DNA of 28,142 nucleotides, from positions 1 through 28,142 of the forward strand of contig JAXGTD010000046.1 in NCBI GenBank assembly GCA_040775095.1, read 5' to 3'. Source of the DNA: JAXGTD01 sp040775095. GTDB lineage: Bacteria; Pseudomonadota; Gammaproteobacteria; Chromatiales; Chromatiaceae. A model generated the notes under the pieces. It was not told where the DNA came from. It did not search any database and saw nothing but the letters and a program-made list of their open reading frames with translations. Each line of letters opens with the position of its first letter. Within the stretch, counting starts at the first letter, position 1. Shown here in pieces: positions 16,571 through 24,749 of the stretch. The position numbers and the translations under genes are program-made.

Positions 16571-17262
16571 GGACCCAATGTTGCAGCCGCGATCACACCG
16601 GTGTTTGTCCGCCTCGCTGGGTCTTGCTGCTGGCGGGCGCGGCCGTCGCGGGCGGGGCCAGCTGGGTTTGGGCCGCACAGCCCGACGGCCTGCAGCTGGC
16701 CCGCGCGGCGCCGACCCAGGCCACCGCGGATGAACACGCGCACCACCACCATATGGTCCAGCCCGGGTCCGGGCATACCCGCTCGTTGGCGACCTACGAG
16801 ATCCCGGACGTGACGCTACTTGACGAGAACGGCAGTCCAATCTCCTTGGCGAGCGCGTTGAATGGGCAGGGGCCGCTGATGCTGAATTTTATCTTTACCA
16901 GTTGCACCGCCATCTGCCCCGTGCTCACGGCGACCTTTTCACAGGTGCAGGATGCCCTCGGGGAGCAGGGGGACCGGGTGCGCATGGTCTCCATTTCCAT
17001 CGACCCGGAGCGTGACACGCCCGCTCGACTGAAGAGCTATGCCGCCAGGTTCGGGGCCGGGCCCCAGTGGCAGTTCCTGACGGGTGATCTGCCGGAGGTC
17101 GTCGCCGTCCAGAAGGCCTTCGATGCCTACCGCGGCGAAAAGGCGAGCCACGTCCCGTTGACTTTTCTACACGCCGGGTCGGATGACCCCTGGGTGCGCA
17201 TCGAGGGTTTCGTCAGCGCCGCGCAACTGGTGGACGAATACCATGGCCTGGCCGGGCGGTGA
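16567..17262 (+). CDS. SCO1/SenC family copper chaperone (second, divergent copy) with a His-rich linker
   Basis: This 231-aa protein has an N-terminal hydrophobic segment (about 18-36), then a His cluster (E-H-A-H-H-H-H, 56-62) and a thioredoxin-like SCO domain with C113-TAI-C117-P and H195 in ASHVPLTFLHAG. The sequence is clearly different from the first copy, so the pair is not a recent duplication. Its start overlaps the previous stop by four bases (ATGA). The His cluster could hold copper before transfer. Two dissimilar SCO proteins in tandem suggest a relay, for example one transferring copper and one acting as thiol reductant, or two separate client sites. Confidence 0.92.
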   Translation: MRTQCCSRDHTGVCPPRWVLLLAGAAVAGGASWVWAAQPDGLQLARAAPTQATADEHAHHHHMVQPGSGHTRSLATYEIPDVTLLDENGSPISLASALNGQGPLMLNFIFTSCTAICPVLTATFSQVQDALGEQGDRVRMVSISIDPERDTPARLKSYAARFGAGPQWQFLTGDLPEVVAVQKAFDAYRGEKASHVPLTFLHAGSDDPWVRIEGFVSAAQLVDEYHGLAGR

Positions 17263-18953
17263 TTACCCCCGGGCTGCCTGAGTCTATGCGCGGGCTGGTC
17301 TCGTCACCAGGGCAGGCACTGGCGGCGGTTGGCCTTTTTGCCCTGATGGGGTGGCCGGGCCTCGCCCCCGTATCGGCCACGGAAACCACGGCCCCCGTGG
17401 ACCCGATGGGGGCGGGACAACGGATGTACCGCGAGGGGCTGCTGCCATCGGGAGAGCCGATGTCGGCGACGGTGCAGGGCGACGTGCCACTGATCCCGTC
17501 GCAGGTCGCCTGCATCGCCTGTCATCGCCGCAGCGGGTTCGGTGCGACGGAGGGGCAGACCCTGGTCCCCGCGGTGAACGGTGCCTGGCTCTTCAAGCCC
17601 CTGGAGATCGGTCGAAGGGAGTTCTATGCGCTGCGCGGGGAGGGTCCTGGCGCCAGACCGGCCTATACCGACGAGACCCTGGCCAGGGCGATCCGCGACG
17701 GGATTGGCGCCGACGGGCAGCCTCTGGACCCGTTGATGCCGCGCTATGCGTTGGAAGACGACGATCTCGTACCCCTGGTGGCCTATCTGAAGTCGCTGTC
17801 GTCGGCGCCGTCCGCCGGCGTTACGGACGACACGATCCATTTCGCCACTGTGGTCGGCGCGGGGGTGGCGCCCTCGCGCCGCAAGGCGCTCGTCGATGTG
17901 TTGGAGGCCTACTTCAGAGACAAGAACGCCAACACGCGCCAGGAGACACGCCGGGCGGTCTACCCGGCAATGCACAAGGAGTGGAAGTACCGGGCCTATC
18001 GGAAATGGCAGCTCCACGTGTGGGACCTGAGCGGACCATCTGAGACCTGGCGCGCCCAGCTCGATGAGTATCACCGCAATCAGCCGGTCTTTGCGGTGAT
18101 CAGCGGCGTGGGCGAGGGCACCTGGGGGCCGGTCCACGCGTTCTGCGAGGAGGCCGAGGTACCATGCGTGCTGCCGAACACGGATCGTCCTGTCGCATCC
18201 GAAACCGACTATTATTCGATCTATTTCTCCAAGGGCATGGCGCTGGAGGCCGAGGTGCTGGCCAAGCATCTCACCGAGACCGTGCCGGACGGTCCGATCC
18301 TGCAGGTCTTTCGCGCCGGGGCCGGGCAGATCGCTGCCGAGACCCTGCGGGCGGCGCTTGGCGCGGGAGGCGACGCCCGGCTCGAGGACCGACTCATCGG
18401 GCCGGACCAGGCGCTGCCCCCCGCATTCTGGTCCGAGCTCGCACGGGCGCGGCCCGCTGCGCTGGTGCTGTGGCTCAACTGCGCGGACCTGCAGGGGGTC
18501 GGGGCACTGGCCGCCACCGCTGACCCGACACGGCTCTATCTGTCGGGGACCCTGTGTCAGGCTCCCGCGCGGGCGATACCCCCGACCCTGCGCCCGCGTG
18601 TGCTCTTGGTCTACCCCTTTGCGCTTCCGCAAGCGTGGGCGCGCAACCTTCGGCGCCTGCAACCCTGGATGCGGGCGCGCGACATCGCATTGACCGATCC
18701 CTACCTGCAGCTCAATGCCTATTATGCCGCCAGGCTCGTCGGCGAGGCCCTGATGCATATCCGCAGCAATTTCTCGCGGGACTACTTCGTCGAACGTATC
18801 GAGCACTCCGTGGATCGGCTTGCCGCGCCCTCCGCCTACGACCATCTCAGCCTGGGCCCCGATCAGCGTTTCGCGTCCAAGGGCGGCTATCTGGTGCGCT
18901 TCTCCGACCAGCCGGAGGGTACGCTCACCGCCCTGGCCTGGGTCGTGCCATAG
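17259..18953 (+). CDS. c-type cytochrome fused to a periplasmic-binding-protein-like domain
   Basis: The start is GTG at 17259 inside the previous stop (GTGA), giving 564 aa. A signal sequence (about 20-40) is followed by a monoheme cytochrome c domain (about 52-181): C85-IA-C88-H89 binds heme and M160 in DPLMPRY is the probable distal ligand. From about 192 to the end the sequence resembles a type 1 periplasmic binding protein (Leu/Ile/Val-receptor fold), with an opening strand IHFATVVG and the segment PVFAVISGVGEGTWGPVHAFCEEAEVPCVLP. Such a fold binds small ligands and here has no transporter genes beside it. It could accept electrons from, or gate substrate for, the multicopper complex. 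The cytochrome call is firm; the binding-protein call is strong; the role is inferred. Confidence 0.85.
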   Translation: MITPGLPESMRGLVSSPGQALAAVGLFALMGWPGLAPVSATETTAPVDPMGAGQRMYREGLLPSGEPMSATVQGDVPLIPSQVACIACHRRSGFGATEGQTLVPAVNGAWLFKPLEIGRREFYALRGEGPGARPAYTDETLARAIRDGIGADGQPLDPLMPRYALEDDDLVPLVAYLKSLSSAPSAGVTDDTIHFATVVGAGVAPSRRKALVDVLEAYFRDKNANTRQETRRAVYPAMHKEWKYRAYRKWQLHVWDLSGPSETWRAQLDEYHRNQPVFAVISGVGEGTWGPVHAFCEEAEVPCVLPNTDRPVASETDYYSIYFSKGMALEAEVLAKHLTETVPDGPILQVFRAGAGQIAAETLRAALGAGGDARLEDRLIGPDQALPPAFWSELARARPAALVLWLNCADLQGVGALAATADPTRLYLSGTLCQAPARAIPPTLRPRVLLVYPFALPQAWARNLRRLQPWMRARDIALTDPYLQLNAYYAARLVGEALMHIRSNFSRDYFVERIEHSVDRLAAPSAYDHLSLGPDQRFASKGGYLVRFSDQPEGTLTALAWVVP

Positions 18954-19322
18954 GGCGCCCGATGCCTCGGTGACCCGGGAGTGGGGCCGGGTGGCGAGCC
19001 AGAGGCGCCTGCCGTGCGCCGGGCCGATTCGCGGCACGCGCTGGTTGGGCGCGCCCCCGCATTGGCCTGAGCGCGGGCGGTACCGGTTCGTGAGCCGGTT
19101 CAACCCGCGTCTCCAGCGCGGGCTGCTTTTCGATGGCCGGCCTGCGATAATCCTGGGAACGGCAGTCGACCGCGACGAGTGTGACGCAAGCTTTTGTTTC
19201 GATTGCGCCAGCCCGGTTTCCGAGGGACACGCACCGGGGGGCCGTCCAACTGCCGTTTCCAGGATAATCGAAGCCCGTCGATTGAACGTCGTGCAGCCCG
19301 GATCTATTCGCCAGTGCATTAG
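18954..19322 (+). other. Gene-free gap between the chaperone/cytochrome unit and the RND unit
   Basis: These 369 bases show no convincing reading frame. They contain the intrinsic terminator listed next, a smaller hairpin just before it (CCGG arms around 19083-19098) and a weak promoter-like pair, TTGAAC 19282-19287 and TATTCG 19305-19310 with a 17-base spacer, only about 12 bases before the next ATG. No operator of the MerR/CueR kind is recognisable. Confidence 0.5.
19104..19130 (+). terminator. Rho-independent terminator
   Basis: CCCGCG (19104-19109) and CGCGGG (19117-19122) form a GC-rich stem with a 7-nt loop, followed by CTGCTTTT. It lies about 150 bases after the cytochrome gene and would end that transcript, making the RND genes a separate unit. 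Confidence 0.6.
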
Positions 19323-19673
19323 ATGATTCTTTGCCAGATGCTATCGGTGTCGCAGCGCCTTGTCGCTTCCATACTCGTCATCACGCTGTTTGGGTATAGC
19401 ACGGCCTGGGCCTTCGCCGGCCATGCGTCCGCCCTGGACGGCGAAGTGGCACCGGTCACCCACGCGCATGCGCCGCACGCGGCGGAGCACGACGATCTCA
19501 CTGACGGCGCGAGCGATGGTGATCATTGCGGCCATGCCGCCGCTCACATGACCGCGCTGTCGCCGACGCGTCACCCCAACTTCTCACCGCAGGTGGAGCG
19601 CTTCGAGCTGGCGTTGACCCTCGCCGCGTCGACCATCGCGGATTCCCCACCCGCCAAGCCTCCGCGGTCCTGA
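19323..19673 (+). CDS. CzcI-like His-rich periplasmic protein preceding an RND metal pump
   Basis: The 116-aa product has an export signal (about 1-31, ending STAWAFA) and many histidines afterwards, including a DHCGHAAAH motif (67-75) and a spread of H residues at 34-56. Small His-rich exported proteins of this design (CzcI type) commonly precede heavy-metal RND genes and are thought to bind or sense the exported metal. The start is uncertain: no good ribosome binding site precedes the ATG at 19323, and a second ATG lies at 19338. The gap to the adaptor gene is 69 bases. Size, motif and position support the call; there is no catalytic domain to confirm it. Confidence 0.65.
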   Translation: MILCQMLSVSQRLVASILVITLFGYSTAWAFAGHASALDGEVAPVTHAHAPHAAEHDDLTDGASDGDHCGHAAAHMTALSPTRHPNFSPQVERFELALTLAASTIADSPPAKPPRS

Positions 19674-19742
19674 TCAGGTTGCTCACTGGCCAGTCGCGCT
19701 TTGGCGCGGCACGTGCGTTGTTTCAGATCCAGGACCGTTTCC

Positions 19743-21011
19743 ATGACGAACCCGTTTCCCTTCACCTGGGCGTCAGCCGCGCGCGCAAGCGGCCTGGTGC
19801 TCGGGTTTTTCATTGCGATGCCGTGGCACCAGAGCGTCCTCCTCGCGGCCGACGCGGACATGGCGGCCGAGTCGGCCGATCGAGGCCCCTCGCATGCCTA
19901 CGTGCCACGGCCCCAAGGCACTGTCGCCGAGGACGACCCGGCTCACGAGCAGGCCCCACCCGCGGAAACGGATGACCGTCATAGCCATGGACACCAGGCA
20001 GCCACGGATGTCCATCTCTCCCCGGAACAACGCCGGATGTTGGATATCGGCATTGCAACGCTGGAGTCGAAGGACTTGGGTGAGGCCTTGCAGGGGCCGG
20101 GGGAGGTCAAGTTGAACGCGTATGCGACCTCGCAGGTGACGCCCAGGATCGTGGCGCAGATCACCGCCCGGCATGCACGCCTGGGCGAGTCCGTCGAGGC
20201 GGGGCAGCCCCTGGTCACGCTCTCGAGTGTGGACATGGCCGTCGCACAGGGCGATCTGGTTGTCGCCGACCGCGAATGGCAGCGGCTGACCAAGCTCAAA
20301 GGGCAGTTCGTATCCGAAAGCGTCTATCTGGAGGCGAGTGTGGCGCGCCAGAAGGCGCTCTCGCGTGTGCTCGCCTACGGTATGACCCCAGCCCAGACCG
20401 AAGACCTTGTTGCCGGATCGGCGAGGGCCGACGGCAGCTTTGATCTGCTGGCGCCGCAAGGCGGGACCGTCGTTCGCGACGACTTCGTGCTCGGAGAATT
20501 GGTGGACGCAGGCCGCGTCCTGTTTGAGATCACGGACGAGTCCGTGCGTTGGGTCGAGGCACAGATGCCGCCGGAACAGGCCGCCACCGTCTCGGTGGGG
20601 GATCTCGCGCGGGTTGCTTACCGTGACGCCTGGATGGATGGGCGCGTGACCCAGATTCATCACCTGCTCGACGAGTCGACTCGGACGCAAGCCGTGCGCA
20701 TCGAGGTGCCGGATCCGGCGCACCGGCTCCATCCCGGCGTCTTCGTCGAGGTGTCGATCCTCGCCAAGGAGGCCGGGGCGGTGCTGGCGTTGCCCGAGGA
20801 GGCGGTGCTGCGCGGCCCGGACGGTGACTGGTTGGTGTTCGTGGCCGAGGGAGAGCATGATTTTCGGTGGGTCGAGGTCGAAGTGCTGCGAATCAGCGGG
20901 GGCATGGCGGTGATCGACGGCCTGCCAACGGGCACCCGTGTCGTGACCCATGGCGCCTTTTTTCTGCTCTCGGAGCTGACCAAGGGCGGCTTCGACCCGC
21001 ATAACCACTAA
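19743..21011 (+). CDS. RND heavy-metal efflux periplasmic adaptor (CzcB/CusB family)
   Basis: This membrane-fusion protein (422 aa from the ATG at 19743) would link an RND pump in the inner membrane to an outer-membrane channel. It has a hydrophobic N-terminus (about 11-37), a His/Asp/Glu-rich linker with H80-SHGH that may bind metal, a lipoyl-like half around 'VTPRIVAQITARHARLGESVEAGQPLVTLSS', a short helical hairpin, the second lipoyl half 'SFDLLAPQGGTVV' and beta-barrel segments ending in DGLPTGTRVVTHGAFFLLSEL. An earlier start at 19701 is possible but would put non-signal residues in front. The pump gene follows after 10 bases. No outer-membrane CzcC-type gene is present in the window. 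Confidence 0.9.
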   Translation: MTNPFPFTWASAARASGLVLGFFIAMPWHQSVLLAADADMAAESADRGPSHAYVPRPQGTVAEDDPAHEQAPPAETDDRHSHGHQAATDVHLSPEQRRMLDIGIATLESKDLGEALQGPGEVKLNAYATSQVTPRIVAQITARHARLGESVEAGQPLVTLSSVDMAVAQGDLVVADREWQRLTKLKGQFVSESVYLEASVARQKALSRVLAYGMTPAQTEDLVAGSARADGSFDLLAPQGGTVVRDDFVLGELVDAGRVLFEITDESVRWVEAQMPPEQAATVSVGDLARVAYRDAWMDGRVTQIHHLLDESTRTQAVRIEVPDPAHRLHPGVFVEVSILAKEAGAVLALPEEAVLRGPDGDWLVFVAEGEHDFRWVEVEVLRISGGMAVIDGLPTGTRVVTHGAFFLLSELTKGGFDPHNH

Positions 21012-21021
21012 GGAGGCAAGG

Positions 21022-24000
21022 GTGCTCGACCGAATCGTCGAAGCGGCGGTCCGCGGCCGGCTGCTGGTCGTGCTCGTGCTCATCGCGTTGATCGGTGCGG
21101 CGGCCCTGTTGCTGCCACGGCTCAATCTGGACGCCTTTCCAGACGTGACCAACGTGCAGGTCACCGTCAACACCGAGGCGCCGGGACTGGCCGCCGAGGA
21201 GGTAGAGCAGCTGATCACCTTCCCCGTCGAGGCGGTCATGTACGCGTTACCCGATGTCGCGGAGGTCCGTTCGATTTCCAAGACCGGGCTGTCGATCGTG
21301 ACCGTGGTGTTTGGTGAGGGTACCGACATCTACTTCGCACGCCAGTTGGTCTTCGAGCGCCTGCAGGACGCCAGGGAGCAGATCTCGCGGAGCTCGGGCA
21401 CGCCGGAGATCGGGCCGAACACCTCCGGTCTGGGGCAGGTGTTCCAATATATCCTGCGCGCCGACGATCCGGAGCGGTTCGACAGTATGGCGCTGCGCGG
21501 CCTCAACGACTGGGTGGTCAAGCTCCTGCTGATGCCGGTGGACGGTGTCACCGATGTGCTCTCTTTCGGCGGCCAGGTGCGCCAGTATCAGGTGCTGGCC
21601 GACCCCAAGCTGCTGTTGTCCTACGGGTTATCGATTCAGGACCTGAGCGAGGCCATCGAGGCGAACAACCGAAACGCCGGCGGCTGGTATCTGGATCGTG
21701 GTGCCGAGCAGCTCAGCATCCGCGGTGTCGGCTGGGTGCGCGCGGGGGAGGACGGTCTGCGCGACATTGGCAACATCCCGCTCAAAGACCGCGATGGCGT
21801 GCCGGTGCGGATACGCGATGTCGCGCGGGTTACCTTTGGTGCCGAGATCCGCCAGGGCGCCGTGACCATGAGCCGGCGGGACGACGCCGGCAACGCGCGG
21901 GCAATGGGCGAGGTCGTCGTCGGCGTCGTCCTCAAACGCATGGGGGCCAACACCAAGGCGACCATCGACGGCATCAAGGCGCGCCTGCCGGTGATCCAAC
22001 GGGCACTTCCGCAAGGCGTGGTGATCGAGGCGTTCTACGATCAGGCGAATCTGGTGGAGCAGGCGGTCGCCACCGTTACCAAGGCGTTGATCCAGGCCAC
22101 GGTGCTGATCGTTGCGATACTCGCCCTGTTCCTGCTCAATCTGCGCGCAACCCTGCTGGTGCTCATCTCCATCCCGTTGTCGGTGGGGCTCGCGCTGTTG
22201 GTCATGGCCTGGTGGGGCATCTCGGCCAATTTGATGTCGCTTGGCGGGTTGGCGATCGCCATTGGCATGATGGTGGACGGATCGGTGGTGATGATGGACA
22301 ACATCTTCAAGCACCTCGCCCGAGGGGACCGCGGCGACGACCCGAGCGGCATTGCATTGCGTATCGAGGAGGCCGCACGTGAGGTAGGCCGTCCAGTGTT
22401 CTTTGCCGTGGGCGTCGTGGTGGTGGTGTTTGCGCCCCTGTTCAGCCTCGAGGGGGTGGAGGGAAGGCTGTTCCAGCCGATGGCCATCGCGATCGTGCTG
22501 GCGATGCTTGCCTCGGCGCTGGTTGCGCTGACGGTGGTGCCGGCGCTTGCCAGTTACGCCAACCGGCACCCGATCGTGGCGCCCGCCAATCCGGCCCTGT
22601 GGTCTATCGAGCGTTTCTACCGCCGGTTGTTGCGCGGGGCCCTTCGGGCGCGCTGGCTGGTGCTCTCGATCGCAGTGCTACTCTTTGCTGGCGCACTCGC
22701 ACTGCTGCCTCGGCTTGGCACCGAGTTCGTGCCGGAGTTGGAGGAGGGGACCATGAATGTCCGCGTGACGCTCTCGCCGTCCTCAAGTCTGGAAACGGCC
22801 CTCGCGGTGGCCGCCAGGCTGGAGCCGGTGCTGATGGGCTTCCCTGAAGTGACCTACGCCTCCAGCCGCATCGGTCGCGCCGAGCTCGGAGGTGACCCGG
22901 AGCCGGTGTCAAACATCGAGATCTACGTCGGACTCCTGCCCCAGGCGCAGTGGTCCACCGCCGCGAGCCGGGCCGCGCTGCAAGCGCGATTCGAGCAGGC
23001 CCTCTCCGTGCATCCGGGGCTCTCGTTTTCCTTTTCCCAGCCCATCGCGACACGTGTCGACGAGCTCCTCTCGGGCGTCAAGGCGCAGCTCGCGATCAAA
23101 TTGTTCGGCACGGACCTGGGTGCGCTCGCCGCGTACGGCAGGGCCATCGAGGGCCTGGTCGAGGCGATACCGGGCACCCGCGATGTGGCCCTGGAACCCA
23201 TCGTCGGCGAGTCCCAGCTGGTGGTTCGACCGGACCGGGACCGATTGGCACGGTTCGGCATCCCGGTGTCACAGGTGATGGCCCTGGTGGAGGATGCCAT
23301 CGGCGGCGCCGAGTCCGGCCAGGTGATTCACGGCAATGAGCGCTACGACATCCTGGTCCGGCTGGCACCCCGCTATCGTGGCAGCGTCGAGGCCATTGAG
23401 GCGCTGATCCTGACCGCTCCCAGCGGTGCCTGGGTGCGCCTGGGCGATGTCGCCAGGGTCGCGATCGAGTCGGGGCCGCCGCAGATCCGCCGCGATGACG
23501 TGCAGCGGCGCGTCGTTGTCGAGGCCAATGTCAGCGGACGTGACATGGGGAGCGTGGTCGCGGAGGTTGAACGACGCATCGCCGCGCAGATCGAGCTGCC
23601 CGCCGGATACAGCGTCGTCCTGGGCGGCCAGTTCGAAAGTCAACAGCGTGCTCAGCAGCGGCTCATGATCGTCGTGCCGCTGTCGCTGGGGCTGATTTTT
23701 CTGTTGCTGTACTCCGCTTTCCACTCCGTCGGCCAGGCGCTGCTGATCATGCTCAACGTGCCGCTCGCGCTGATTGGTGGCGTCCTGTCCCTTTACGCCT
23801 CGGGGCTTTATCTGTCGGTACCTGGCTCCATCGGCTTCATTGCCGTGTTTGGCATTGCGGTCTTGAACGGCGTGGTCATGGTCAACGCGATCAACCAGAA
23901 CCTGGCCGGTGGCCTGGATCTGGATGTCTCGATCCTCGATGGGGCGCTGTCGCGGATACGCCCCGTCCTGATGACGGCACTGACCACCGTGCTCGGGATC

Positions 24001-24222
24001 GCACCGCTGATCTATGCAACTGGGGTCGGCGCCGAGGTGCAGCGACCGCTGGCCGTCGTGGTCGCAGGCGGGCTGGTGTCCTCGACGCTGCTGACGCTGG
24101 TGGTGATACCGGCGCTGTTCTCCCTCTTCTCGGGGCGTGCGGACACCCGACGCCGCTCGTCGAGCTCGTTGGCATGCGCCGGGCGTGATGCTCAGCCCGG
24201 GCAGTCTGGGGGTGGCGGGTAA
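21022..24222 (+). CDS. czcA: RND heavy-metal efflux pump, CzcA-type inner-membrane transporter
   Basis: The 1066-aa protein (GTG start at 21022, AGGAGG just upstream) is a complete HME-RND pump: TM1 (about 12-32), two large periplasmic loops and twelve predicted membrane segments. The family signature GTDIYFARQLV is present. The proton-relay region reads LGGLAIAIGMMVDGSVVMMDN with D419 and D427. The methionines that CusA uses to pass Cu(I) are not obvious: the position of CusA's IDMLSTG reads VDELLSG here (E681), as in CzcA/NccA-type pumps. Divalent ions such as Co, Zn, Cd or Ni (and perhaps Mn) are therefore likelier substrates than Cu(I). The last 30 residues are Arg/Ser/Gly-rich. The stop overlaps the hoxW start (TAATG). 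Confidence 0.93.
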   Translation: MLDRIVEAAVRGRLLVVLVLIALIGAAALLLPRLNLDAFPDVTNVQVTVNTEAPGLAAEEVEQLITFPVEAVMYALPDVAEVRSISKTGLSIVTVVFGEGTDIYFARQLVFERLQDAREQISRSSGTPEIGPNTSGLGQVFQYILRADDPERFDSMALRGLNDWVVKLLLMPVDGVTDVLSFGGQVRQYQVLADPKLLLSYGLSIQDLSEAIEANNRNAGGWYLDRGAEQLSIRGVGWVRAGEDGLRDIGNIPLKDRDGVPVRIRDVARVTFGAEIRQGAVTMSRRDDAGNARAMGEVVVGVVLKRMGANTKATIDGIKARLPVIQRALPQGVVIEAFYDQANLVEQAVATVTKALIQATVLIVAILALFLLNLRATLLVLISIPLSVGLALLVMAWWGISANLMSLGGLAIAIGMMVDGSVVMMDNIFKHLARGDRGDDPSGIALRIEEAAREVGRPVFFAVGVVVVVFAPLFSLEGVEGRLFQPMAIAIVLAMLASALVALTVVPALASYANRHPIVAPANPALWSIERFYRRLLRGALRARWLVLSIAVLLFAGALALLPRLGTEFVPELEEGTMNVRVTLSPSSSLETALAVAARLEPVLMGFPEVTYASSRIGRAELGGDPEPVSNIEIYVGLLPQAQWSTAASRAALQARFEQALSVHPGLSFSFSQPIATRVDELLSGVKAQLAIKLFGTDLGALAAYGRAIEGLVEAIPGTRDVALEPIVGESQLVVRPDRDRLARFGIPVSQVMALVEDAIGGAESGQVIHGNERYDILVRLAPRYRGSVEAIEALILTAPSGAWVRLGDVARVAIESGPPQIRRDDVQRRVVVEANVSGRDMGSVVAEVERRIAAQIELPAGYSVVLGGQFESQQRAQQRLMIVVPLSLGLIFLLLYSAFHSVGQALLIMLNVPLALIGGVLSLYASGLYLSVPGSIGFIAVFGIAVLNGVVMVNAINQNLAGGLDLDVSILDGALSRIRPVLMTALTTVLGIAPLIYATGVGAEVQRPLAVVVAGGLVSSTLLTLVVIPALFSLFSGRADTRRRSSSSLACAGRDAQPGQSGGGG

Positions 24223-24731
24223 TGGAAGCGGGTGCAACCCGGCGGCCGCATCGCCTGGAGATGCAGAGCGATCCCGCGCCGACATTGATCTTTGGCTACG
24301 GCAACCCGTCGCGGGGCGATGATGCCGTCGGGCCGCTGCTCGTGGAGCGGCTGCAGGCGCTCCAGCAGGCGGGCGACCTGCCGGGCGTCGATCTGCTGAC
24401 CGACTTCCAACTGCAGATTGAGCATGTGCTCGACCTGCGTGGTCGCGAACGCGTCGTCTTCGTCGACGCGGCGCCCGACACCCCGGGCCCGTTCAGCTGG
24501 GAGAGGGTGTTCGCGATCGCCGAGCCGGCATGGACCACCCATAGCCTGAGCCCCGGTGGACTGGCCGGCGTGTTCCGCGGCCTCTATGGCCCGCCGCCCG
24601 GCCTGTATCTGCTCGCCATCCATGGCGCCTGCTTCGAGCTGGGGGCCGGATTGTCGTCGACGGCGCAGAGCCACCTGGATGCGGCCGTGGGGTACCTGTT
24701 GGCGCGTCTCCGGTCCCCGGGTGGGATCTGA
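24222..24731 (+). CDS. hoxW: Hydrogenase maturation protease HoxW
   Basis: HoxW is the nickel-dependent endopeptidase that removes the C-terminal tail of HoxH once the NiFe site is assembled. The 169-aa product shows the family pattern: LIFGYGNPSRGDDAVG near the start (D33/D34), VVFVDAAPD (D82) and TTHSLSPGG (H107), where the acidic residues and the His are the expected nickel ligands. The ATG at 24222 overlaps the pump stop. A second ATG at 24261 (residue 14) would give a start closer to that of most homologues and is a real alternative. hoxW normally lies beside hoxH; here it is 22 kb away and co-oriented with the metal pump, which may drive its expression. Confidence 0.9.
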   Translation: MEAGATRRPHRLEMQSDPAPTLIFGYGNPSRGDDAVGPLLVERLQALQQAGDLPGVDLLTDFQLQIEHVLDLRGRERVVFVDAAPDTPGPFSWERVFAIAEPAWTTHSLSPGGLAGVFRGLYGPPPGLYLLAIHGACFELGAGLSSTAQSHLDAAVGYLLARLRSPGGI

Positions 24732-24749
24732 CCGACCCCGGACGGGGAT

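Noticed and set aside
17304..19319. A 671-codon minus-strand frame opposite the cytochrome/binding-protein gene
   Set aside because: It is the antisense shadow of a gene with a clear heme motif and signal sequence; the translated protein is Arg/Gly/Pro-rich with no family pattern.
24736..24747. CCCCG-GA-CGGGG between the convergent hoxW and glycoside hydrolase genes as a bidirectional terminator
   Set aside because: A 5-bp stem with a 2-nt loop is too tight to be convincing and there is no T tract on either strand.
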